Below are positions 46,611 through 54,760 of a stretch of 64,000 nt of DNA, piece after piece (positions within the stretch are counted from its first letter, which is position 1; each line of letters opens with the position of its first letter). The notes below the pieces were generated by a model. It did not search any database. It saw only the letters and a list, made by a program, of their open reading frames with translations, and was not told the DNA's origin. The DNA comes from Hydrogenedens sp964549105 (GTDB lineage Bacteria > Hydrogenedentota > Hydrogenedentia > Hydrogenedentales > Hydrogenedentaceae): contig CAZJTZ010000003.1 in the NCBI GenBank assembly GCA_964549105.1, positions 103,937-167,936 of the forward strand, read 5' to 3'. A program made the translations under genes and the position numbers.

Positions 46611-46625
46611 TGGCACAGAATTTGC
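46611..46625 (+). promoter_or_regulatory. sigma-54 (-24/-12) promoter
   Basis: TGGCAC (46611-46616), five bases, then TTGC (46622-46625) is an exact match to the sigma-54 consensus. The GG and GC pairs are correctly spaced. Transcription would start near 46637, twenty bases before the sulfate-binding protein start codon at 46657. A matching activator gene is directly divergent. Confidence 0.85.
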
Positions 46626-46656
46626 CCTTACTATTTTATAACTGAAAGGAATATCT

Positions 46657-47652
46657 ATGTTTACAAAAAGATTTTTTATAGTCTGTTTATGTCTCCTAAT
46701 CGCTGGATTTAGTTATGCTGAAACCATTAATTTGTTGAATGTCTCTTATGACCCGACACGGGAATTGTATAAGGATATAAACAAACTTTTTTCAGAACAA
46801 TGGAAGTCTGAACATGGACAGGAAGTTGTTGTTCAAATGTCCCATGGCGGTTCGGGAAAACAGGCAAGGTCTGTAATAGAGGGTCTGGAAGCAGATGTCG
46901 TTACCCTTGCACTTGCTTATGATATTGATGCCCTTTATAAGATGCGAAACCTTTTATCAAAAAATTGGCAGACGAAACTGCCCAACAACAGTTGTCCCTA
47001 TATCTCTACAATCGTTTTCCTTGTGCGTAAAGGTAATCCTAAAAACATCAAATCATGGGAGGATTTGATTCGTTCTGATGTGCAGGTTATTACGCCTAAT
47101 CCGAAGACATCAGGAGGTGCGCGTTGGTGCTATCTGGCTTGCTGGGGCTATGCGTGCCACAAAAAAGGGGCAGAACATGCTCGTGAGTTTGTAAAGCAGG
47201 TATATCATAATGTGCCTGTCCTTGATACAGGTGCAAGAGGTTCTACAAATACCTTTTTACAGGGAACGGGTGATGTGCTTCTAAGTTGGGAAAATGAGGC
47301 TTTCCTTGCAAATCAGGAATCAAAGAATAGTTTTGAAATTATCTCTCCTGGAGAAAGTATACTCGCCGAACCTCCGGTGGCAGTGGTTGATAAATATGTT
47401 GAAAAACATAAGACACGCGAAATTGCAGAAGCATACTTGAAATTTTTATATACAGATGGAGCACAGGAGATTATTGTAAAGAATTACTACCGTTGTGCTA
47501 ATGAGAAGATTTTTGCAAAATATCGTGATAAATTTGTGGATGTTAAATTATTCAAATTGTCCGATTTATATCCGGGTGGATGGGATGAAGCACATAAAAT
47601 TCACTTTTCAGATGGAGGTATATTTGACCAGATTATGATGGAGCGTAAATAA
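46657..47652 (+). CDS. sbp: sulfate ABC transporter substrate-binding protein
   Basis: 331 residues with a signal peptide (cut after SYA, residue 21). The family blocks LLNVSYDPTRELY, MSHGGSGKQARSVIEGLEADVVTLALAYDID and RKGNPKNIKSWEDL are diagnostic of periplasmic sulfate/thiosulfate receptors. AAGGAA precedes the ATG. First gene of sbp-cysT-cysW-cysA, following an exact sigma-54 promoter. Confidence 0.95.
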   Translation: MFTKRFFIVCLCLLIAGFSYAETINLLNVSYDPTRELYKDINKLFSEQWKSEHGQEVVVQMSHGGSGKQARSVIEGLEADVVTLALAYDIDALYKMRNLLSKNWQTKLPNNSCPYISTIVFLVRKGNPKNIKSWEDLIRSDVQVITPNPKTSGGARWCYLACWGYACHKKGAEHAREFVKQVYHNVPVLDTGARGSTNTFLQGTGDVLLSWENEAFLANQESKNSFEIISPGESILAEPPVAVVDKYVEKHKTREIAEAYLKFLYTDGAQEIIVKNYYRCANEKIFAKYRDKFVDVKLFKLSDLYPGGWDEAHKIHFSDGGIFDQIMMERK

Positions 47653-47663
47653 TAGGGTAAATA

Positions 47664-48500
47664 ATGAAAAAATCATACAATACACGGTTTATTTTACCGG
47701 GTTATGGCATTTCTCTGGGTATAACCTGGTTTTATTTAAGTTTCATCGTTTTACTGCCTTTATCAACACTTTACATTAAGATTTGGGGAATTTCATTTGA
47801 CAATTTTGTTTCAGCAGTATTTTCAGTCAGGGCATTAAAAGCATATCAAATATCCTTTGGATTGGCGTTTTTGTCTGCATGTATTAATTCCTTCTTTGGG
47901 TTTATAGTTGCATGGGTGCTGGTAAGGTATCGAGTTCCTTTCCGCGGTTTCTGGGACGCATTAGTGGATTTACCTTTTGCACTGCCAACCGCAGTAGCGG
48001 GCATTTCTCTGACCTGGTTATATGGACCCAAAGGCTGGATAGGTTCTGTGCTTGAAAGCTATGGCTTCAAAATTGTGTTTACTCCTATTGGAATAACAAT
48101 AGCCATGATATTTGTCAGTTTTCCTTTTGCAGTGAGGACCATTGAACCTGTTCTGAAAGATTTAGACCCTGAAGTTGAGGAATGTGCACGCTGTTTGGGT
48201 GCTTCACGCTGGCGAATATTTCAAAAGATAATCTTTCCGTCTGTGTTACCCTCATTGGTAACAGGTTTCACATTGAGTTTTGCTCGGGCAATGGGTGAAT
48301 ATGGTTCTGTCATTTTCATAGCGGGCAATCAACCCCTAAAGACAGAAATCGCACCTTTATTAATTGTAATGAGATTAGAAGAATATGACTACCAGTCTGC
48401 CGCAGGTATTTCTGCATTTTTACTTACGGTATCATTTTTAATTTTGTTGAGTTTAAATTTCCTTCAATTCTGGAATAGAAAATATGCCGAAACCATATAG
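47664..48500 (+). CDS. cysT: sulfate ABC transporter permease CysT
   Basis: 278 residues, six predicted transmembrane helices, binding-protein-dependent permease. Contains LPFALPTAVAGISLTWLYGPKGWIG and the cytoplasmic EAA-like loop ECARCLGASRWRIFQKIIFPSVLP. It pairs with CysW as heterodimer. Starts 11 bases after sbp and overlaps cysW by 17 bases. Confidence 0.94.
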   Translation: MKKSYNTRFILPGYGISLGITWFYLSFIVLLPLSTLYIKIWGISFDNFVSAVFSVRALKAYQISFGLAFLSACINSFFGFIVAWVLVRYRVPFRGFWDALVDLPFALPTAVAGISLTWLYGPKGWIGSVLESYGFKIVFTPIGITIAMIFVSFPFAVRTIEPVLKDLDPEVEECARCLGASRWRIFQKIIFPSVLPSLVTGFTLSFARAMGEYGSVIFIAGNQPLKTEIAPLLIVMRLEEYDYQSAAGISAFLLTVSFLILLSLNFLQFWNRKYAETI

Positions 48501-49353
48501 AAAAATTTTTATAAAGAGGTATTTAGTTCGCCTATTCAGGTTATCAGTCATACTTGCGGCTCTTTGCTTTATGTTGTTATTCCTCGTTTTTCCTCTGTGT
48601 GTAGTGTTTTATAATGCTTTTAAGGAAGGTGCATCTATTTACACAAACAATATAATCAGAAAAGATACTATTGACGCGGTTATTTTGACTTTGAAGATAT
48701 TGTTAATTGTAGTACCATTAAATACCCTGTTCGGAATAGCCTGTGCCTGGTATGTAACCCGCTATTCATTTAGAGGGAAAAGGTTATTATTAACACTTTT
48801 AGACCTGCCGTTTACTGTTTCACCTGTGGTAGCAGGAACAGTCTTTGTTTTACTTTTTTCTGTTAATGGATTATTGGGCTCATTTATTGAAAAGTGGAAT
48901 ATACAAATTATCTTTGCATTTCCGGGAATGGTTCTTGCCACACTTTTTGTGACTTTTCCGTTTGTAGCGAGGGAACTTATCCCAATAATGGAGGAACAGG
49001 GACAAGAGATGGAAGAAGCTGGCAGGATGTTGGGTGCAAATGGGCTACAAATATTATTTAAAATTACCTTACCAAATATCCGCTGGGCTCTGTTTTATGG
49101 GATAATCTTGTGTTCTGCTCGTTCGATAGGTGAATTTGGTGCAGTTTCAGTGGTGTCCGGGCATATTCGAGGGAAGACAATAACAGTGCCATTAGAGGTT
49201 GAAATTTTATATAACGAATATAATTTAACGGGTGCATTTTGTGTTGCAAGCCTGCTTTGTTTTATTGGGATTATAACTATGATTTTGCGAAAGTGGATTG
49301 AAAACAAGGACCCGTTAATCAAGTATAGAAAAGGAAGTAGATATGGAGATTAA
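48484..49353 (+). CDS. cysW: sulfate ABC transporter permease CysW
   Basis: 289 residues, second permease of the sulfate importer. DLPFTVSPVVAGTVFVLLF and the EAA loop EEAGRMLGANGLQILFKITLP are present, and SARSIGEFGAVSVVSGHI is the CysW-type block. It overlaps cysT by 17 bases, and cysA starts 8 bases downstream. Confidence 0.94.
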   Translation: MPKPYRKIFIKRYLVRLFRLSVILAALCFMLLFLVFPLCVVFYNAFKEGASIYTNNIIRKDTIDAVILTLKILLIVVPLNTLFGIACAWYVTRYSFRGKRLLLTLLDLPFTVSPVVAGTVFVLLFSVNGLLGSFIEKWNIQIIFAFPGMVLATLFVTFPFVARELIPIMEEQGQEMEEAGRMLGANGLQILFKITLPNIRWALFYGIILCSARSIGEFGAVSVVSGHIRGKTITVPLEVEILYNEYNLTGAFCVASLLCFIGIITMILRKWIENKDPLIKYRKGSRYGD

Positions 49354-49361
49354 TAGATAAG

Positions 49362-50408
49362 ATGAGCATTGAACTTATACATGTTTCCAAAAAGTTTGGC
49401 TCCTTTCTGGCGGTAGACGATGTAAGTTTTTCAATACAACGAGGTGAATTACTCGCTTTACTGGGTCCGTCGGGTTCAGGTAAAACAACTATACTACGGA
49501 TTATTGCAGGATTAGAAAAGGCAGATTCAGGGACAGTGATGTTAGAGGGGCGTGATGTGACAGAAGAAGACCCAAGAGACCGTGGAATTGGTTTTGTGTT
49601 TCAGCATTATGCTTTATTCCGACATTTAACCGTTTTTGAAAATGTTGCATTTGGATTGAGGGTTAAACCGCGTAGTGAGAGACCTTCAGAATCAGAAATC
49701 AGAAAAACCGTTATGGATTTGCTATCGTTAGTCCAATTAGATTTTCTGGCAGACCATTATCCTATGCAACTTTCTGGTGGACAGAGGCAAAGGGTAGCCT
49801 TAGCAAGAGCATTGGCGATAAGACCGTCAATTTTACTTCTTGACGAACCATTTGGTTCGCTGGATGCACGCGTTCGGAAGGAACTACGACGCTGGTTACG
49901 GAAATTGCATGATGAGATTCATGTAACAAGTGTATTTGTAACCCACGACCAGGAAGAGGCACTTGAAGTATCTGACCGTGTGGTTGTCATGAATCAGGGA
50001 CATGTTGAGCAGATAGGCACACCTGAAGAGGTATATTTTTCACCTAAAACGCCTTTTGTCTTTCAGTTTTTGGGGGATGTGAACCTTTTCCATGCACGCG
50101 AATTGAGTTCAGGAGAAATTGTTTTTCTACCCAATGAATCAAGAGGCATAGAGAAGCAGGTTTTTGTTCGTCCAAATCAAATATCTATTGCATTAAAAGC
50201 ATCAAGAGAGAATCCCATCTCTGCGAAGGTGCTGTATGTTAATACTGCGGGTCCTATGGTTAAGGTTGAACTCATTAATGGACAAAATAATCCTTTATTG
50301 GCTATGATAACGGTAGAAGAATATCAGCAATTACAGTTAAAAAAGGATATGACCGTTTTTATTGGGGTAAAGTCTCATCATACCTTTGAAGATGAAACAG
50401 ATTTTTGA
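49362..50408 (+). CDS. cysA: sulfate ABC transporter ATPase
   Basis: 348 residues. Walker A GPSGSGKTT, signature LSGGQRQRVALARAL, Walker B ILLLDEPFGSLDA and the switch His in VTHDQEE; a TOBE-like C-terminal domain follows residue 235. It powers sulfate uptake. Last gene of the operon. Confidence 0.94.
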   Translation: MSIELIHVSKKFGSFLAVDDVSFSIQRGELLALLGPSGSGKTTILRIIAGLEKADSGTVMLEGRDVTEEDPRDRGIGFVFQHYALFRHLTVFENVAFGLRVKPRSERPSESEIRKTVMDLLSLVQLDFLADHYPMQLSGGQRQRVALARALAIRPSILLLDEPFGSLDARVRKELRRWLRKLHDEIHVTSVFVTHDQEEALEVSDRVVVMNQGHVEQIGTPEEVYFSPKTPFVFQFLGDVNLFHARELSSGEIVFLPNESRGIEKQVFVRPNQISIALKASRENPISAKVLYVNTAGPMVKVELINGQNNPLLAMITVEEYQQLQLKKDMTVFIGVKSHHTFEDETDF

Positions 50409-50432
50409 TTTATACCTTATTTTTTGTATAAT
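50405..50432 (+). promoter_or_regulatory. candidate promoter for tRNA-Arg
   Basis: TTGATT (50405-50410) and a perfect TATAAT (50427-50432) with a 16-base spacer put a start site near 50439, 16 bases before the tRNA. The -35 overlaps the cysA stop region. Confidence 0.5.
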
Positions 50433-50454
50433 TTAAGCAGGGGAAATACAAGAC

Positions 50455-50531
50455 GCGCCTGTAGCTCAGGTGGATAGAGCAACGGCCTTCTAAGCCGTGG
50501 GCCGTGCGTTCGAGTCGCACCAGGCGCGCCA
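50455..50531 (+). tRNA. tRNA-Arg (anticodon TCT)
   Basis: A 77-base cloverleaf: acceptor GCGCCTG with CAGGCGC, D-arm with GTAGCTCAGGTGGAT, anticodon stem ACGGC/GCCGT with loop CTTCTAA (anticodon TCT), T-arm with CGTTCGAGTCG. Discriminator G and encoded CCA end the gene. It reads AGA/AGG codons, common in this AT-rich genome. Confidence 0.96.
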
Positions 50532-50547
50532 TTTTTATTTTTTCAGA

Positions 50548-51924
50548 CTATAAGTTTCCTTCAAATTCTAAGGCGACAACAGTGTCATAGGGGTCGGGCT
50601 CTATTCCGGGGAGTTTAATAACGAGATTGTTCTTTTTTAGTGATGTTTCGATTGTTTTAGAGGTATCTTTCAATAACCATACCTTTACAGGTGATTTATC
50701 TGTTGGCAATACAACCTTGTCATTAGGTTTGTAATCGAATATATGGACATAAAGAATGGTGTGTCCATTATCGAGTTTCTTTTGAGTGCATCTGCCCCAT
50801 GGCGTTTTTTCAAATGGATTGGCTATTGTGCCGTAGACGGATTCACTGTTTACTTTCATCCATTCACCTATCTCTTTGAGTCGTTGCACAGATTCAGGTG
50901 GAAATTCTCCAGTTGCCATAGGACCTACATTGAGAAGGAAATTACCACCCTTAGAAACGATGTCCACCAGAAGTTGGATTAGTTCCTTTGTTGATTTGAA
51001 GTTTTTGTCTACTGCGTTATATCCCCAGTGATTGTTCATAGTCATACAGGTTTCCCAGTCAACACCAGGCAAGCCTGTGGCTGGGACTTTTTGTTCAGGT
51101 GTCTCGTAGTCTCCTACATTTTTAGGTTCAGAAGTGCCTTCCATCCCTGAACGACCTGTATCAACACGATTGTTGATAATAATATCTGGCTGTAAGGAGC
51201 GGACATAATTATATAGGTCTACACCTTTTTCATGTGTCCATGTATTTTCCCATTCCCCATCAAACCATAAGATACCCAGTGGACCATAATTGGTTACCAA
51301 TTCCTTCAGTTGTGCCTTCATGTATTCAATATAACGATTGAAATCTGCATTACCTTCGGGACGCTGTTCCTTTTCCCAGTCTCTACGGGGCAAATAATCA
51401 GGGTGATGCCAATCCATAATGGAATGGTAGAAACACATCTTAATTCCTTCTTCCTTGCAGGCGTCAGAAAGTTCCTTCAAAATATCTCTTTTGAAAGGAG
51501 TAGACATAACATCCCAATCTGTAACCTTCGAGTCAAACAAACAGAAGCCGTCATGATGTTTTGAAGTAATAACAATATACTTCATGCCTGCATCTTTTGC
51601 CATTTTGACCCATTCTTTTGCATTAAAATTAACAGGGTTGAATTGAGTAAGCAACTTTTCATATTCAGGCAGAGGTATTTGTGCCTCATGACGAATCCAT
51701 TCTCCATAATGGTCTTTATCGCCCCATTTTCCTGCTGGAATTGCATACAAGCCCCAATGGATAAACAGTCCGAATCGTGCTTCACGCCACCATTGCATTC
51801 GCTGGTCTTTCTGCTCCTTTGATTCCTTTGTAAAATCCTGGGCAACTCCTAAAATAGGCAAAATGATGAGTGTTGTCAGGATTATTAAGATAAAGGTATA
51901 ATTTTTTTGATTCTGTTTGAACAT
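50548..51924 (-). CDS. secreted alpha-L-fucosidase, GH29
   Basis: 458 residues with a signal peptide (cut near residue 28). GH29 features: RFGLFIHWGLYAIPAG, the HHDGFCLFDS block, the nucleophile region ILWFDGEWE, and GNFLLNVGPMATGEF. Retaining hydrolysis of terminal alpha-L-fucose in polysaccharides or glycoproteins. The gene is alone and convergent with tRNA-Arg. The catalytic acid/base cannot be placed with confidence from sequence alone. Confidence 0.92.
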   Translation of the reverse strand: MFKQNQKNYTFILIILTTLIILPILGVAQDFTKESKEQKDQRMQWWREARFGLFIHWGLYAIPAGKWGDKDHYGEWIRHEAQIPLPEYEKLLTQFNPVNFNAKEWVKMAKDAGMKYIVITSKHHDGFCLFDSKVTDWDVMSTPFKRDILKELSDACKEEGIKMCFYHSIMDWHHPDYLPRRDWEKEQRPEGNADFNRYIEYMKAQLKELVTNYGPLGILWFDGEWENTWTHEKGVDLYNYVRSLQPDIIINNRVDTGRSGMEGTSEPKNVGDYETPEQKVPATGLPGVDWETCMTMNNHWGYNAVDKNFKSTKELIQLLVDIVSKGGNFLLNVGPMATGEFPPESVQRLKEIGEWMKVNSESVYGTIANPFEKTPWGRCTQKKLDNGHTILYVHIFDYKPNDKVVLPTDKSPVKVWLLKDTSKTIETSLKKNNLVIKLPGIEPDPYDTVVALEFEGNL

Positions 51925-52064
51925 AACTCATTCCTTTTCTTTGAGTTTTTGAATAGATTCATTTTAAGATACTTTGTGTAAAGAATACAAGAAAATTATG
52001 CAGTGCAAATTTAATTTTTAATCTTGATTGGTTTCAGTGTTATAATTATTTAAGAGATAAAATT

Positions 52065-52562
52065 ATGAAGGCTTATTTAAGTATTGGGAGTAATTTAGGA
52101 AGTAAGTTAGACAATATTAATGAAGCCATCAAAAAATTGAATAAGATTTTACACACAGAAGTAATCAAAACTTCTTATGTATATGAAACGGAGCCGGTTG
52201 GTAATTTTAATCAGCCAGTATTTTATAATATTGCGGTGGAGATTGAGACGGGCTTAAGTCCGCTTGAACTCCTGAGCGAAATAAAGAAAATTGAATCACA
52301 ATTAGGAAGAACAACCCAGGAACGATGGGGTCCCAGACTAATAGATATAGATATTATTCTATATGGTAATATCTGTTGGAGTAATGAGCAGTTGGTTCTT
52401 CCTCACGCAGAGTTTAGAAACAGAAGGTTTGTTCTTCAACCTCTATTAGATTTAAACTCACAGATTATTGACCCCATAACAGGAAAAACGATTGAAGAGT
52501 TGTTATCAAGTCCAGAAGTAAAAGGAAATGTTGTAAAAACAGAGTTAAGAGTAACTCCTTGA
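52065..52562 (+). CDS. folK: 6-hydroxymethyl-dihydropterin pyrophosphokinase (copy 2)
   Basis: 165 residues, a second HPPK. YLSIGSNLGSKLDN, YETEPVGNFNQPVFYNIAV, LGRTTQERWGPRLIDIDIILYG and LPHAEFRNRRFVLQPL are all more canonical than in the operonic copy at 7711-8262. It lies upstream of panB-panC-panD, an association seen in other bacteria. Whether both are active is not shown by sequence; the key Arg and Asp-Asp/Ile-Asp positions are kept. Confidence 0.92.
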   Translation: MKAYLSIGSNLGSKLDNINEAIKKLNKILHTEVIKTSYVYETEPVGNFNQPVFYNIAVEIETGLSPLELLSEIKKIESQLGRTTQERWGPRLIDIDIILYGNICWSNEQLVLPHAEFRNRRFVLQPLLDLNSQIIDPITGKTIEELLSSPEVKGNVVKTELRVTP

Positions 52563-52628
52563 ACCGCTCCGCTTGGAGCCCAAACGGGACCGGGACGGAT
52601 TCAGTAAGATGAAGTCACGGTTCGGGAG
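52561..52628 (+). promoter_or_regulatory. GC-rich structured spacer ahead of panB
   Basis: The 72-base folK-panB spacer is far richer in G+C than anything nearby. It can fold with an outer stem GAACCG/CGGTTC (52561-52566, 52618-52623), an inner hairpin GCTCC-GCTT-GGAGC, a short CCC-AAAC-GGG and a TTCA/TGAA arm. The panB ribosome site GGGAG (52624-52628) directly follows the closing strand. It matches no riboswitch that I know. It may be a regulator of panB translation or an inserted small repeat. Confidence 0.4.
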
Positions 52629-52634
52629 ATAATA

Positions 52635-53429
52635 ATGAATAAAGATACAATCTTATATTTTTCTACACAAAAGAGTAAGCATGAAAAAATAGTTGTATTA
52701 ACTGCTTATGATTATCTAATAGCCCAATTAGAAGAAGAGGTGGAAGTAGACGCTATTCTGGTTGGCGACTCGTTAGGCAATGTGGTTATGGGTAAAGATA
52801 CCACGCTGCATGTAACGATGGATATTATGACTTACCATACCTCTATTGTTTCGCATGCTGTTAAGAACATCCTCGTTATTGCAGATATGCCTTTCTTGTC
52901 TTATCAAGTGTCACCCGAAGAAGCCTTAAAAAACGCAGGGAGATTAGTTTCAGAAGGTGGAGCACACGCAGTAAAGTTGGAAGGACCTGTTTCCAAATAT
53001 GGTGAAGCGATAGAAAAGATAATCAAAACAGGTATCCCCGTAATGGGACATCTTGGATTGACGCCACAGTCTATTCTTGAACTAGGCGGTTATAAAGTGC
53101 AAGGTCGTTCAGAGGAATGTAGAGAACGATTAAAAAGAGAGGCAAAAGAATTAGAGGAAGCAGGCTGCTTTTCAATTGTTCTCGAATGTATCCCTATGGA
53201 TCTGGCTAAAGAAATAACAGAGAGTTTAACCATTCCTACTATTGGTATTGGGGCAGGACCTGATTGCGATGGACAGGTATTGGTATACACAGATATATTA
53301 GGTTGGGGAAAAACAAGATTTGCCAAAACATATATAAATGTCCGAGAGGATATAAAGAAAGCCTTTCAGGAATTTGTAAATGAAGTAAAGCAAGGAAAGT
53401 ATCCAGAAGAAAAACACGGTTATACATAA
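52635..53429 (+). CDS. panB: ketopantoate hydroxymethyltransferase
   Basis: 264 residues, first committed step of pantothenate synthesis, adding a one-carbon unit from methylene-tetrahydrofolate to alpha-ketoisovalerate. It has VVLTAYDYLIAQ, ILVGDSLGNVVMGKDTTLHVTMD (magnesium site), HAVKLEG, PVMGHLGLTPQS and TIGIGAGPDCDGQVLVY. The folate dependence makes the upstream folK notable. The start is set by the GGGAG site at the end of the structured spacer. Confidence 0.96.
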   Translation: MNKDTILYFSTQKSKHEKIVVLTAYDYLIAQLEEEVEVDAILVGDSLGNVVMGKDTTLHVTMDIMTYHTSIVSHAVKNILVIADMPFLSYQVSPEEALKNAGRLVSEGGAHAVKLEGPVSKYGEAIEKIIKTGIPVMGHLGLTPQSILELGGYKVQGRSEECRERLKREAKELEEAGCFSIVLECIPMDLAKEITESLTIPTIGIGAGPDCDGQVLVYTDILGWGKTRFAKTYINVREDIKKAFQEFVNEVKQGKYPEEKHGYT

Positions 53430-53441
53430 AGGAGAAGACCT

Positions 53442-54278
53442 ATGGAAATTATAAAAACTCCGGAAGAAATGAAAAACTGGTCTATAATCCAGAAAAAAGA
53501 GGGACATACCATTGGTTTTGTTCCTACAATGGGTGCACTTCATGAAGGACATTTAAGTTTGATGCATGCTTCGGTCGGCGAAAATGATACTTCAGTGGTC
53601 AGTATTTTTGTCAATCCTACACAGTTTGCTCCAGATGAGGATTATGAGTCTTACCCAAGGTCTTTCGAAAAGGACAATAAAATATGTTTCTCTACTGGAA
53701 TTGATATAATTTATGCACCGACCGTAGAAACAATGTATCCTGAGGATTATTCTACTTATGTGGTTGTGGAAAAAGTATCAGAGGGGTTATGCGGGAAATC
53801 CAGACCCCATTTTTTCCGTGGAGTGGCTACCGTTGTAGCAAAATTGTTTAATGCCGTTTTGCCAGACCGTGCGTATTTTGGTCAAAAAGACGCGCAGCAA
53901 TATGCTGTGATTAAAAGAATGGTAAGAGATTTGAATATGGGTATTGATGTTATTGAAATGCCTATTATTCGTGAATCCGACGGATTAGCCATAAGTTCAA
54001 GAAATCAATATTTAACACCTGCACAAAGAGAAAAAGCACTGTGTCTATCAAGGGGATTGTTCAAGGTAGAAGAAATGATAAAGAATGGTGAACGCTCCAT
54101 TGAAAAGATAAAAAATGTATTAGCCTCAGAAATGGCTGAGGTAGATATTGATTATATTGAAGTAGTAAACGCCGAGACCATAGAACCTCTGGACACGATT
54201 CAAGGTGATGTGTTGATAGCCGTTGCTGCACGAGTAGGAAGAGCAAGACTGATAGATAACATAAAACTTAAAGTGTAA
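53442..54278 (+). CDS. panC: pantothenate synthetase
   Basis: 278 residues; ATP-dependent joining of pantoate and beta-alanine. FVPTMGALHEGHLSLM, VVSIFVNPTQFAPDEDY, FFRGVATVVAKLFN, AYFGQKDAQQYAVIKRM and SSRNQYLTPAQR are present. Twelve bases after panB, with GGAG ahead of the ATG; panD follows. Confidence 0.96.
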   Translation: MEIIKTPEEMKNWSIIQKKEGHTIGFVPTMGALHEGHLSLMHASVGENDTSVVSIFVNPTQFAPDEDYESYPRSFEKDNKICFSTGIDIIYAPTVETMYPEDYSTYVVVEKVSEGLCGKSRPHFFRGVATVVAKLFNAVLPDRAYFGQKDAQQYAVIKRMVRDLNMGIDVIEMPIIRESDGLAISSRNQYLTPAQREKALCLSRGLFKVEEMIKNGERSIEKIKNVLASEMAEVDIDYIEVVNAETIEPLDTIQGDVLIAVAARVGRARLIDNIKLKV

Positions 54279-54298
54279 GAAAAAAAGGAAGGACAAAA

Positions 54299-54646
54299 GT
54301 GTATTTAACGCTTTTAAAAAGTAAAATCCATAGGGCAACAGTAACAGAAGCAGAACTGAATTATGAGGGTAGTATTACAATTGATGTTAAATTAATGAGG
54401 AAAGCAAACATTTTCCCTTATGAAGAGGTGCATGTGTTTAATATTAACACAGGCGACCGTTTCGTTACTTATGCTATTGAAGGGGAGGAGAATAGTGGTG
54501 TTATATGCTTAAATGGTGCTGCGGCTCGTTTGGGTCAACCCGGTGACCTGGTTATCATTGTTTCCTTTGCACATATACCTTACGAACAAGCCAAAGACTG
54601 GAAACCGACCATAGTTCGCGTTGATTCCAACAACAAGTCTATTTAA
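54299..54646 (+). CDS. panD: aspartate 1-decarboxylase
   Basis: 115 residues, pyruvoyl enzyme making beta-alanine. Self-cleavage site is Gly-Ser within NYEGSITID (residues 22-30), giving the pyruvoyl group. HRATVTEAELNYEGS, EEVHVFNINTGDRF and GAAARLGQPGD confirm. Start codon is GTG at 54299 with AAGGAAGGA upstream. The three pan genes are one operon. Confidence 0.95.
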   Translation: MYLTLLKSKIHRATVTEAELNYEGSITIDVKLMRKANIFPYEEVHVFNINTGDRFVTYAIEGEENSGVICLNGAAARLGQPGDLVIIVSFAHIPYEQAKDWKPTIVRVDSNNKSI

Positions 54647-54760
54647 TCACCTTCTCATAAAAACGAGGTAATTTTTCCTTTCCAATATTTTATCATGAAA
54701 CTTCTGTTAAATTTTTGATATGATTATCTTCTAATTTTTTGTTTTTTAAAAGGTATAGCC

